Source of the DNA: Candidatus Zixiibacteriota bacterium
GTDB lineage: Bacteria; Zixibacteria; MSB-5A5; SM23-73-2
Reading direction: 5' to 3'
Length of the DNA: 23,140 nucleotides
Assembly (NCBI GenBank): GCA_030615745.1
Contig: JAUWYR010000041.1
Coordinates: 1-23,140 of the forward strand
Of this stretch, positions 7,100 through 14,645 are shown one piece after another. A model generated the notes under the pieces. It worked only from the letters and a program-made list of their open reading frames with translations. It made no database searches and had not been told where the DNA came from. The translations under genes were made by a program, and so were the position numbers. Every line of letters begins with the position of its first letter. Position 1 is the first letter of the stretch.

Positions 7100-8641
7100 A
7101 TGTGTAAGAGAAGCTCAGCTTTGTTTTTTGCAGTGATGTTAGCCGTTTTAGCATTAGGGGGCAGTCAGCTTTTAGCCTCACCGGTTTTGATCAAACTACA
7201 CCTAAAAGATCTGTCCGATTATCAGAAAGCCAAGGCTTTGAATGTATTAGCTTACCACAGATTTGATAATCTATTCATAGCTGAATTTGAAAAATCGGAG
7301 CTTTTGGCTCTGGATGATGCGAGCTTGACCTATCAAATCATTGATGAAAAGCCCTGGATCGAAAGCTATTATGTGGTCTCAGAAAGCAAAAGATGTGAGG
7401 GGGTGGATTTATCCCGTTACGGCGAAATTCTTGTGCAAGAGGGAAATTTTTATTTTCTAAAGATCTCAGATCAGGGTGCTCGAGGTTTAGCTGAGAAGGG
7501 CTATCATATAGCAAAAGTCTTTCGTCATGCCATCCCTTTAAAATACAAGAAAGTGACCGAAGCGTTGCCCAAGGCTTTACTTTACGATCCCAGCATCGAC
7601 AGCCTCCTTTCTCTGATCTCAGAGGATTCCCTTTATGTCTGGGATTTACGTTTGCAGAATTTTCAGACCAGATATTCCTATTCCGATTCGATACATAGTG
7701 CTCGGCAGTGGCTTTTTGGCAAGTTGGTAGACTTCGGCATCGACTCGGTCTGGTTTCATCATTATTATTATGATTCTGATCAGTACAACGTAGTAGCAAG
7801 TGTGGTGGGAACGGCTCAGCCGGATAAAGTGATAGTGGTGGGTGGGCATTATGACTCGGTAGTATACGGAGGAGGAACGAATCCCTATGTTTGGGCACCA
7901 GGTGCGGATGATAACGGTTCAGGCACGGTTGCTACTTTAGAGATAGCAAGGATAATCGCCCAGAATCCTTTGCCGGTCACGGTGATCTTTGTCCCTTTTG
8001 CTCAAGAAGAGCAAGGGTTGATCGGAAGCTACTATTTCGCTGAATATCTTTATAATCAAGGAACCGACCTTCATCTGATGCTCAATGCTGATATGATCGG
8101 TCACAGCGTGGATGCGGATACGGACGTTGTAATCTACGCTGCTGCGAGTGCAATGGAGTTTGTCAACATCATGATGGATATGGCAAACAGCTATACCTAT
8201 TTGAGCCCATATTATGGAGGTCAGTCTGGAGGGAGCGATCACTATTCTTTTTATCAATGGGGATACGATGCGCTTTTTGCCTCGGAGGGTGACTTCTTTT
8301 ACAATGGCTGGCACAAGAATTACGATATCGTGGATAGCTTGGATTTCGACTACATGAAAGAGGTGGTGAAGATGGAGTTGGCTACCTTAATCACTGTGGC
8401 AAGATCCCTTGTACCACAATATGTCTGCGGGGATGTCAATGGAGATGAAATAATAGATTTAGCTGATGTGGTCTACTTAGCAAATTATTTACTCAAAAGC
8501 GGAGACGCACCACCAGACCCAATTTGTCGAGCTAATGCCAATGGGGATGCATTAATAAACCTGGGCGACGTTATATATTTAGCTAATTATAAGTTGAAAG
8601 GTGGACCTCCGCCCCATGATTGCGGAAACCACCAGCCTTAG
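7100..8641 (+). CDS. Secreted M28-family metallopeptidase with C-terminal dockerin-like module
   Basis: A 513-residue protein. ATG start with AGGAAG upstream; signal peptide at residues 4-27 (ends LLASP). A propeptide-like region follows (30-180). The M28 di-zinc aminopeptidase domain has the expected ligands: GGHYDS (His250), PGADDNGSG (Asp270), AQEEQG (catalytic Glu303, ligand Glu304), NADMIG (Asp331) and HKNYD (His405). Residues 443-513 are a duplicated dockerin-type calcium module, GDVNGD...LADVVYLANYLL and NANGD...LGDVIYLANYKL, ending in CGN. The family releases N-terminal amino acids or cleaves short peptides outside the cytoplasm. The same 71-residue tail ends the protein at 10581-12221, so both may attach to a common cohesin-like partner or the cell surface; none is in the window. 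Confidence 0.9.
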   Translation: MCKRSSALFFAVMLAVLALGGSQLLASPVLIKLHLKDLSDYQKAKALNVLAYHRFDNLFIAEFEKSELLALDDASLTYQIIDEKPWIESYYVVSESKRCEGVDLSRYGEILVQEGNFYFLKISDQGARGLAEKGYHIAKVFRHAIPLKYKKVTEALPKALLYDPSIDSLLSLISEDSLYVWDLRLQNFQTRYSYSDSIHSARQWLFGKLVDFGIDSVWFHHYYYDSDQYNVVASVVGTAQPDKVIVVGGHYDSVVYGGGTNPYVWAPGADDNGSGTVATLEIARIIAQNPLPVTVIFVPFAQEEQGLIGSYYFAEYLYNQGTDLHLMLNADMIGHSVDADTDVVIYAAASAMEFVNIMMDMANSYTYLSPYYGGQSGGSDHYSFYQWGYDALFASEGDFFYNGWHKNYDIVDSLDFDYMKEVVKMELATLITVARSLVPQYVCGDVNGDEIIDLADVVYLANYLLKSGDAPPDPICRANANGDALINLGDVIYLANYKLKGGPPPHDCGNHQP

Positions 8642-8703
8642 AGAGTAAACGGAAAACAGAAAACAGTAAACGGTAGAAGAAAAAAAATCTAATTAATGTT
8701 GGT

Positions 8704-8726
8704 GTCAGGAGCACGGGGCTCCTGAC
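8704..8726 (+). repeat. Palindromic hairpin repeat related to 18797 and 19622 copies
   Basis: GTCAGGAGC (8704-8712) and GCTCCTGAC (8718-8726), perfect 9-base stem, loop ACGGG. The arm GTCAGGAG/CTCCTGAC is shared with the hairpins at 18831-18850 and inside 19761-19807. It lies 62 bases after the peptidase stop. Just before it, 8650-8680 is a short imprecise repeat of GTAAACGG and AAAACAG. Confidence 0.6.
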
Positions 8727-8734
8727 CTACTTCT

Positions 8735-8760
8735 TTCTAAGATCGTGCAATTGGAGACTC
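8735..8760 (+). repeat. Dispersed short repeat, family A, partial copy
   Basis: TTCTAAGATCGTGCAATTGG followed by AGACTC aligns with the right half of copy 3 at 12306-12332 (TTCTAAAATCGTCCAGTTGG then GGGACTC). The left half, with the A-run, is missing, replaced at the boundary by the hairpin repeat at 8704-8726. Confidence 0.5.
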
Positions 8761-8822
8761 CCGAGGCGGATAGTGACGAGAGCCAGCTTGGGCTCGCGCT
8801 CAAGTGCAAGATAGCAATATAA

Positions 8823-8857
8823 GCGGGGCTTGTTACCTTCTGACAACATCGCCCCGC
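8823..8857. terminator. Hairpin between convergent genes, candidate bidirectional terminator
   Basis: GCGGGGC (8823-8829) pairs with GCCCCGC (8851-8857), with TTGT/ACAA extending the stem inside. It lies between the + strand peptidase gene and the end of the - strand Bor-like gene at 8901. No strong T run follows on either strand, so factor-independent termination is uncertain. Confidence 0.4.
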
Positions 8858-8900
8858 CCATACTGTTTTCTTGCATGAAGTTATCTGCCGTTGCGTATCC

Positions 8901-9197
8901 TTATTTTGTTACTGTGACTGTTCGCGACTGAACAGTAATCAAACTCACCGGGATACCAATGAGGAAGTCAATAGGTGATATTTCAGTTTTAATTTCATAA
9001 TCAGTAGCATCACCAGCTATAGCCTTAGTATCCACTTCGTTCAGTTTAACCAGTCCCCAGAGGATATACCACTGGCGTGCTTGTTGTATCTCATTTTTTT
9101 GGGGACCATTCCCAACAGTATGTATGTGGGCGGCACAGCTAAAAACAAAAAAGGCTATTAGAACAACGGCTAATATTACTGATACTTTCTTTGTCAT
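8901..9197 (-). CDS. Bor-like small lipoprotein
   Basis: A 98-residue protein with a lipoprotein signal: hydrophobic residues 6-20 and a lipobox ending FSC with cysteine 21. The mature part starts AAHIHTVGNGP and contains WYILWGLVKLNEVD, then TDYEIKTEISPIDFLIGIPVSLITVQSRTVTV. This arrangement (VGN-P, a tryptophan-rich W-GLV strand, a conserved T-x-x-S-x-x-DFLIG segment, a final beta strand) resembles the phage lambda Bor lipoprotein family, whose founder gives serum resistance; that role cannot be transferred here. ATG start with AAGGAGG 5 bases upstream. The upstream gene stops (TGA) immediately before this ATG, so the two are translationally coupled. Confidence 0.7.
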   Translation of the reverse strand: MTKKVSVILAVVLIAFFVFSCAAHIHTVGNGPQKNEIQQARQWYILWGLVKLNEVDTKAIAGDATDYEIKTEISPIDFLIGIPVSLITVQSRTVTVTK

Positions 9198-9917
9198 TCA
9201 ACCTCCTTTCTCTTTTTTTGTGTTTATCCCTTTTTCTTTGAGATTTTTTTCTTTATTTATCACCTCCTTTATATTTTTGTTTGAGTTTATACTCCCAATG
9301 GATGACTCTACTTTGCGAATTTCTGTATCGTAGATACCATTGGGAATAAAATAATCAATTTGATAGAAGTTATTATTGATTTCACAAAATAGTTTAAAGG
9401 CTACGATATCTTTGTTTATGATGCGGTATTGTATCGTATTATTCCCATTCAGGCTAAACTTACCTTTAGTGACATTTTCCGTTTGAAAATTTAGTTTTAA
9501 CGATTTCTCAAAATCTCTATTCAATAAATCAAATAAAGGGGTTTTGTTAACTACTTTTGAGACAACAGAAGAAGCACCTTGTTCTGATCTAAATATTTTC
9601 AGAAGTTCTAATCTGAGGAAGGATGATGTATCACTATTTATAACTTGTCTTGCAGCATTGAATGATTGAGCATCGACTTCAGGCCAATCTGACGGCATTT
9701 GTATTGAGAATGAGTTATCAATTGGAAGGGGCAACGAAAGTAAATCGGGGTTTACATTAAACTCGATGGAAGGGAAGTTACTATTTTCGTCTGGTTTGTT
9801 AGCGCAAGAGATTATAGTCAACAATAATATTTGAATGGTGACATATTTTAGGATGTTCTTTACTTTCTGAGTAAAAACAAATTTTAAAATTTTGTTATAA
9901 ATAGTATTTTTTAGCAT
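9198..9917 (-). CDS. Predicted lipoprotein, unknown function
   Basis: The frame is open back to 10043, but the first 42 residues have no good start or homologous appearance; the ATG at 9917 (LKNTIYNKILKF next), with AGAGAAG upstream, is chosen, giving about 239 residues. It has a long basic n-region, a hydrophobic segment and a lipobox LTIISC at about residues 33-38, so it should be an exported lipoprotein. The mature domain is mixed alpha/beta (for example IQMPSDWPEVD, then FSLNGNNTIQYRIINKDIVAFKLFCEINNNFYQIDYFIP), which recalls PsbP/DUF-type domains that start with a 'P-x-x-W' element, but no family is assigned. The C-terminal 40 residues are highly charged and lysine-rich. It is directly followed by the Bor-like gene. 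Confidence 0.65.
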   Translation of the reverse strand: MLKNTIYNKILKFVFTQKVKNILKYVTIQILLLTIISCANKPDENSNFPSIEFNVNPDLLSLPLPIDNSFSIQMPSDWPEVDAQSFNAARQVINSDTSSFLRLELLKIFRSEQGASSVVSKVVNKTPLFDLLNRDFEKSLKLNFQTENVTKGKFSLNGNNTIQYRIINKDIVAFKLFCEINNNFYQIDYFIPNGIYDTEIRKVESSIGSINSNKNIKEVINKEKNLKEKGINTKKEKGG

Positions 9918-10465
9918 TTCGATCTTCTCTCTTTTTAGGCAATGGTTCGCATAGAAGAAGTCCTCCCCCTTGTGGGGTCTGGGGAAATCTTTAATTCCCA
10001 TTTTATCCACTTTTGCGCGAAGTTGCCCTTTCACTTCGTCCAAATAAATAGAGAGATTACCTGATTGTCAAGTAAAAAAGTAAAGGAAAGAGCTAAAACT
10101 TGAGTAGGTGCTTTTAGGGTCTTTAATTGTGATATTTAATGCCGCTCCCACCTCAAGTTCGTTGTGGATGTTATCATCCACAACGAATATAAACTTCTTC
10201 CGAGATGATAACAATCCCAAGAGGATAAAGAGTCTAAACTCCGTAAAAATTTTTACACTATGAACCACCTCCGTTTAACTATGGTTTTATTATTTCATGA
10301 CATCTCTATCTCTCCCGCCTTTGGCGGGATAAAATAACATGCCAAGAACTGTTACCCATGTGAGTTGATGATTCTGTTGCCGATGTAGGTTAATAATACA
10401 CTTTAGCTTAGCATTTCACATAAACCTTTCCAATATGACTTTTTCAGAAAACTCATACAATCTAA
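9918..10465. other. Non-coding region between divergent genes
   Basis: About 550 bases. It contains a perfect long hairpin (10158-10187), a 14-base palindrome GTAAAAATTTTTAC at 10243-10256 and a GC hairpin CCCGCC-TTT-GGCGGG at 10314-10328. A frame on the - strand from 10268 to 10068 (66 codons) runs across the hairpin and its GTG start overlaps its own ribosome-binding-like GGAGG, so I do not call it a gene. The N-terminal extension of the lipoprotein frame (10043-9918) includes another small CCCC-TTGT-GGGG palindrome. Confidence 0.4.
10158..10187. repeat. Perfect 13-base inverted repeat
   Basis: TTCGTTGTGGATG (10158-10170), loop TTAT, CATCCACAACGAA (10175-10187). The symmetry is perfect and no T run follows on either strand, so it looks more like an operator, cruciform or relic of a mobile hairpin than a terminator. 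Confidence 0.7.
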
Positions 10466-10493
10466 TTGACAAATCTGAGATTTGTTGTAACTT
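10466..10493 (+). promoter_or_regulatory. Sigma-70-type promoter for the propeller-dockerin gene
   Basis: TTGACA at 10466-10471, 16-base spacer, TAACTT at 10488-10493 (TTATAA at 10492 is an alternative with a long spacer). TTGACAAATC matches the promoter at 6938. A small hairpin AAAAAG/CTTTTT at 10496-10512 followed by a run of eight T (10515-10522) opens the leader. Confidence 0.45.
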
Positions 10494-10580
10494 ATAAAAA
10501 GAGAAGCTTTTTGGTTTTTTTTAGACAAGTTAAAATGTCTTTGAAGTCAAATTCCAAGTTCTTTGGAGGTGAGTTCAACC

Positions 10581-12221
10581 ATGTTAAAAGTTAGATGGTT
10601 TTTTGCACTTCTTGTCATAGTCTCAGTCCTTTTATTATCTCAAACTGGATCGACCGAGAATCTTGACCGGGACTGGCAGATAATTCAACAAAGATTATCT
10701 GAGGGTGTTCCAGTTGTAGAGCAGGTGAGTCCGGTGGTAAAAAGCGGTCCTAAAGCTGGGGGGGATCTGATATGGTGGTTTCAGGGAATCGAGAACGTGG
10801 AATGCGTCTCCCAGTTTGTGGACGTAGACGGGGATATGCTTCCTGATGTGCTGATAGAGACCTATGATGCTGGAGCTCCCCAGCAAGATCACCTTTATTG
10901 TATCAAAGGGAATAGCCCTGGTTATGGCACTGTTATCTGGTCCTGCCGTCCCCCGGGCGGACCAAGTAACAGTAGAGGCTATGGTGATCAATGCGTCTCA
11001 TACACAGAAGACCTCAATGGAGACGGGCATGCCGACGCTTTATTGGGAACTGCCTGGGGAGGAAGAACCGCCTATGCCATCGACGGCGATTCGGGAGACG
11101 TAATTTGGTCCTATGACACGTACGACCATCCGCCTTCTGGCTGGATTTACAGCATCTGCCCCATCGCCGACTTAACCGAGGATGGCATACCCGAAGTCCT
11201 TTTTGGCGCAGGTTCGGATGCAGACGCAGGTTATTGTGTGAATGGCACAAATGGAAATTTGATCTGGAAGTTTCAAGCTGATGATGCGGTCTTTGCTGCC
11301 GCTGAGATCCAGGATGTAAACGATGACGGCTATAATGATGCCTTGTTTGGAACCGGAGATCCCTACGAAGATAGGATGGTCTGTGTTTCTGGTGCCAGCA
11401 CAGGAACAGCTACCCTGTTGTGGCAGCACCACTTTGGAGCCTCGGTTCACGATGTTGCTGCTATTGAAGATGTGAATGGAGACGGAATACAGGACGCTTT
11501 AGCCGGAGTGTGGGACGGATATGTATATTGCAGAAGCGGAACCAACGGAGCACATATCTGGAGCTACTATGTAGGATTATATCAGTATGTGATGAGAGTT
11601 GTGCCCATCGACGATATCGATGAAGATGGAATTCAGGATGTTCTGATCGGATCATGGAAAAATGCAATAATATGCGTCTCTGGTGCCAACGGAGCCGAAA
11701 TCTGTAACTACACTGTCGGAACATTGAACGGAGGGGATGTCTGGTCAGTCGATGCATTGGAGGACGTAAATGGCGATGGGTATCCTGAGGCTGTCGGGGG
11801 CTCATTTGATCATAAAGTCTACTGCGTCGATCTTAGAGTCTGCGATACCCTCTGGACCTACACCACCGGGAATCGTGTCCTTACGGTAAGAGGTCTTCCG
11901 GATGTGGACGGCGACTCCGGGCCGGATGTTCTGGCAGGAACCCAGAAACTATCTGGTTCACCTGGCGGAAAAGCCTTTTGCATATCAGGAGGGGTAGCCT
12001 TCATCTGCGGAGATGTCAACGACGATGGATGTATAAACTTATCAGATGTCATCTATTTGGCAAACTATTTGCTTAAAAGCGGAGACCCACCACCAGACCC
12101 AGTTTGTCGAGCTAATGCCAACGGGGATATAGTAATAAACCTGGGTGATGTCATATACTTAGCTAATTATTTGTTAAAAGGTGGCCCTCCTCCGCACGAT
12201 TGCGGAAACTACGGGACTTGA
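10581..12221 (+). CDS. Secreted VCBS/FG-GAP beta-propeller with C-terminal dockerin-like module
   Basis: The frame can be read from a TTG at 10563, but ATG 10581 is chosen: GGAGGTGAG lies 8 bases before it and the protein then begins with a proper signal peptide (MLKVRWFFALLVIVSVLLLS). The 546-residue product contains about seven blades, each with a calcium loop of the type DVNGDGxxDALxG alternating with a PQQ-like strand (CVSGANG-x-x-IWSY). Residues 476-546 are a 71-residue duplicated dockerin-like module, almost identical in protein and DNA to the end of the M28 peptidase. There is no catalytic motif; the propeller probably binds a ligand or scaffolds at the cell surface. Cysteines are unusually common for a propeller (one per blade), suggesting disulfides. 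Confidence 0.85.
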   Translation: MLKVRWFFALLVIVSVLLLSQTGSTENLDRDWQIIQQRLSEGVPVVEQVSPVVKSGPKAGGDLIWWFQGIENVECVSQFVDVDGDMLPDVLIETYDAGAPQQDHLYCIKGNSPGYGTVIWSCRPPGGPSNSRGYGDQCVSYTEDLNGDGHADALLGTAWGGRTAYAIDGDSGDVIWSYDTYDHPPSGWIYSICPIADLTEDGIPEVLFGAGSDADAGYCVNGTNGNLIWKFQADDAVFAAAEIQDVNDDGYNDALFGTGDPYEDRMVCVSGASTGTATLLWQHHFGASVHDVAAIEDVNGDGIQDALAGVWDGYVYCRSGTNGAHIWSYYVGLYQYVMRVVPIDDIDEDGIQDVLIGSWKNAIICVSGANGAEICNYTVGTLNGGDVWSVDALEDVNGDGYPEAVGGSFDHKVYCVDLRVCDTLWTYTTGNRVLTVRGLPDVDGDSGPDVLAGTQKLSGSPGGKAFCISGGVAFICGDVNDDGCINLSDVIYLANYLLKSGDPPPDPVCRANANGDIVINLGDVIYLANYLLKGGPPPHDCGNYGT

Positions 12222-12652
12222 GTTTAGAAACTATTGCCACTTTTGGCTAATTCCAAAAATCCGGTACAGGAACCTGCGTAACCTCGGCTTCTGCTATCAA
12301 AAAAGTTCTAAAATCGTCCAGTTGGGGGACTCTTTTTTAACTTTGAGCAAAGGGAGTTTCGCCCAATACGGTGGAAAAAACACCAATAACACCCTCAGTA
12401 ATTCGTCGGTTCCCGAACAGGTTGGCCCCTGCTATCCCTACTTCTCTATTCGCTGTCGAAGCAAGCTTGAGGTTAGTTAGTTTCATCCGTAAATTTTAGT
12501 TTAATTTTTATAATTATTTCTAAAGTATGATCTTTTCGAAGAAGGTTGGAGTATTTAGTCAAGCAGGTGAAGATTAACTCTTTGTAAAACTGCGAGTTAC
12601 GATTTTATTTTGATGTATAAATGATCTATAAAAGTATAAACCTTTTATTTGT
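12222..12652. other. Intergenic region between convergent genes
   Basis: 431 bases without a convincing gene. It contains family A repeat copy 3 (12279-12332). A weak stem CTATAAAAG/CTTTTAT near 12627-12645 could end the - strand operon. A frame from 12181 to 12480 on the + strand overlaps the dockerin end and the repeat and looks non-coding. Confidence 0.4.
12279..12332 (+). repeat. Dispersed short repeat, family A, copy 3
   Basis: TAACCTCGGCTTCT, then GCTATCAAAAAAGTTCTAA, then AATCGTCCAGTTGGGGGACT. The left two thirds match copies 1 and 2; the right third matches the partial copy at 8735-8760. It starts 58 bases after the stop of the propeller-dockerin gene. Confidence 0.75.
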
Positions 12653-13834
12653 TCAGGACTTAGGCAATGCCTCAACATTAGAACCCTTTTTGGGAATCGT
12701 AACCGCTTCTGGTTTGGAATTTGCCTCCGGATGCTGAAAGATCGGCAAATAGCGAGCAGCTAATGAGAAGATGAAAAAGCCGGTGGCGATAATAGCTAAG
12801 GTGATGGAGATCTCCATCCAGGAGGGGAAATAACTAACCCCGGAGGAAGCCTGCATCCCGGTCACAGTGACATTAAGCCGGTTGAGTAGGAACCCGGTAA
12901 TGGTGCATACAGAAGCATAATATAGACCCTGAGCAGAGAGTCTGACTTTCTTTATCGATAACAAGATGATCGGAGCGAAAACCCCTATCAAGATTTCTGA
13001 CCAGAAAAGGTAGGTTTCAGTTCGCATTTCAAATATATGTGCCCAGACCCCTCTTCCTGAAAAATCCTGAATTTTCAAAATCGCATAAACCACTAAAGTG
13101 ACCAGCATAACTCTGCCCAGATCGGCCAGAAGATCAAGTCTTAAGCGGTGCCCAAATGCTCTATAGCTTAGATGTGATTCGAAAATCACCATCGCACACC
13201 CAACCGCAACAGCTGACAAAAAGAACAGGAATGGTATAATGGGAGAATACCATAAAGGATATAACTTCTCCGGCATTATCAAGTACAAAGCGCCTAAGGA
13301 GGATTGGTGCAAGGTGGAAAGAATAACGCCTGCTATAACCAGGGGCACGGCAACCGTGCCAATCCATTTCTTAGGTTTGCCCCAGCCTAGACGCTCGAAG
13401 AGTATAGGGCTAAACTCTAAAGCTAAAACCGTGGTGTAGAGCATCACGCACCAGCCGACTTCAAATAACACAGAGTGGGGGTTCCAGTATATTAATAGAT
13501 GCCAGAGTCTCCAGGGCTGCCCCAGGTCGAATAAAAGACCAACTATCATCATAATATATCCTAAAAAGGCAGTCAGAATAGTGGGTCTTAAGATCGGATA
13601 GAATCTTTTTATATCAAATATGTAAACTATGGCTGCTATGGTGAATCCCCCCGCTGCTAAACCCACCCCGCACAAGATGTCAAAACCAATCCACAGTCCC
13701 CACGGGAACTGATCACTTAAATTGGTGGATGCTCCCAGACCTTTCGAAAAACGAATGACTGCGGCCACAATCCCTAAAATCCAGATTACTACCAAAATCC
13801 CTTTCCAGAAAGTGAGCTTGAATGATAATTTCAT
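12653..13834 (-). CDS. HybB/NrfD-type membrane subunit (quinone-interacting)
   Basis: A 393-residue polytopic protein with about ten hydrophobic helices, ATG start, GGAGATAC ribosome-binding site. Family features: FPWGLWIGFDILCGVGLAAGGF (helix 2), the following IKRFYPILRPTI, FDLGQPWRLWH-LIYWNPHSVLFEVGWCVMLY, and HQSSLGALYLIMPEKLYPLWYSP. This is closest to HybB within the NrfD/PsrC superfamily: membrane proteins without heme that exchange electrons with the quinone pool via a partner iron-sulfur protein. The partner is the gene directly upstream (11-base gap). No hydrogenase, molybdopterin or cytochrome catalytic subunit is encoded in this operon, so the electron source or sink is not visible. 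Confidence 0.92.
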   Translation of the reverse strand: MKLSFKLTFWKGILVVIWILGIVAAVIRFSKGLGASTNLSDQFPWGLWIGFDILCGVGLAAGGFTIAAIVYIFDIKRFYPILRPTILTAFLGYIMMIVGLLFDLGQPWRLWHLLIYWNPHSVLFEVGWCVMLYTTVLALEFSPILFERLGWGKPKKWIGTVAVPLVIAGVILSTLHQSSLGALYLIMPEKLYPLWYSPIIPFLFFLSAVAVGCAMVIFESHLSYRAFGHRLRLDLLADLGRVMLVTLVVYAILKIQDFSGRGVWAHIFEMRTETYLFWSEILIGVFAPIILLSIKKVRLSAQGLYYASVCTITGFLLNRLNVTVTGMQASSGVSYFPSWMEISITLAIIATGFFIFSLAARYLPIFQHPEANSKPEAVTIPKKGSNVEALPKS

Positions 13835-13845
13835 TTGTATCTCCT

Positions 13846-14628
13846 CTATATTTTATCTGTTATTTTCTCATCCTCGTCTGAATCCTTTGATTTATTTCTC
13901 AACTCAGCCAACTCCATTCTTCTGTTGATGATCCAATATATCCCGTATAGAAAAACTCCACTGATCACTACATAATTAGGAATCTTTGAGATGATTTTCC
14001 AGGTTAGATCTGAAAGAGGCTCGTCAGTAAGGTTGGTTGGGAACCCAAGTTTCTCAAAAGGAACATTGGAGAGCATCAAGACCGAAGTCCCTCCTGCCTC
14101 TTTTTCGCCGTAGATGTGGTTTACATATCGATCCGGGTTCTGCAGTATCATTTTCCGAGCCACTTTAAGAAGCTCGTCTCTTTCACCAAATATGGTGGCT
14201 TCCATGGGACAGACTTGAGCGCAGGCAGGGATTTTTCCCTGTCTCTGTCTTTGTATACACATATTACATTTTCTAACCAAAGGATTTGTTTTTTGCCATT
14301 CGAAGGTCGGAACACCAAAAGGACATGCCTGGATACAATAGCGACAGCCTATACATTTCTTGGGATCATAGATTACCGCACCCTCTTTTGTCATCTCAAA
14401 AGCTTTTACCGGGCAAACCGAGGCACAAGTGGGGTCATTACAGTGCATACACAATCTACGAAAATATACCCCTTCTTTTTCTTTTACCACGGTGTAGGCT
14501 GTCGCCGAAAGTTCCTTTTCCTCCTTTTCCGTATCTGGAAGATGATTGGCCTCCTTACACGCCCACACACAAGCCTGACACCCGATGCATTTGGTGATAT
14601 CTATTAAAAGCGCTTTGGGCTTTGTCAT
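13846..14628 (-). CDS. Membrane-anchored four-[4Fe-4S] ferredoxin (HybA-like, cytoplasmic type)
   Basis: 260 residues. Sixteen cysteines in four groups can bind four [4Fe-4S] clusters: 14/17/20/24, 60/63/68/72, 92/95/98/102 and 121/124/136/140. It has one hydrophobic helix near the C-terminus (about 217-235, NYVVISGVFLYGIYWII) followed by a charged tail. There is no twin-arginine or other signal at the N-terminus (MTKPKALLIDITKCIGC), unlike periplasmic HybA, so the clusters should be on the cytoplasmic side unless exported with a partner. It would shuttle electrons between a soluble partner and the HybB-like subunit. ATG start, AAGGAGG ribosome-binding site; 17 bases after the regulator gene. 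Confidence 0.92.
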   Translation of the reverse strand: MTKPKALLIDITKCIGCQACVWACKEANHLPDTEKEEKELSATAYTVVKEKEGVYFRRLCMHCNDPTCASVCPVKAFEMTKEGAVIYDPKKCIGCRYCIQACPFGVPTFEWQKTNPLVRKCNMCIQRQRQGKIPACAQVCPMEATIFGERDELLKVARKMILQNPDRYVNHIYGEKEAGGTSVLMLSNVPFEKLGFPTNLTDEPLSDLTWKIISKIPNYVVISGVFLYGIYWIINRRMELAELRNKSKDSDEDEKITDKI

Positions 14629-14645
14629 TTGAAACCTCCTTATTT

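Noticed and set aside
9918-10043. N-terminal extension of the lipoprotein frame
   Set aside because: No ribosome-binding site, includes a CCCC-TTGT-GGGG palindrome, and would place 42 residues before the export signal.
10068-10268. 66-codon - strand frame
   Set aside because: Its GTG start overlaps the GGAGG it would need, it runs through a perfect hairpin, and it shows no domain.
12181-12480. 99-codon + strand frame
   Set aside because: It begins inside the dockerin-coding end in another frame and crosses a dispersed repeat.
12627-12652. Terminator of the HybB operon
   Set aside because: Only a five-base AAAAG/CTTTT stem is visible, too weak to annotate as a feature.
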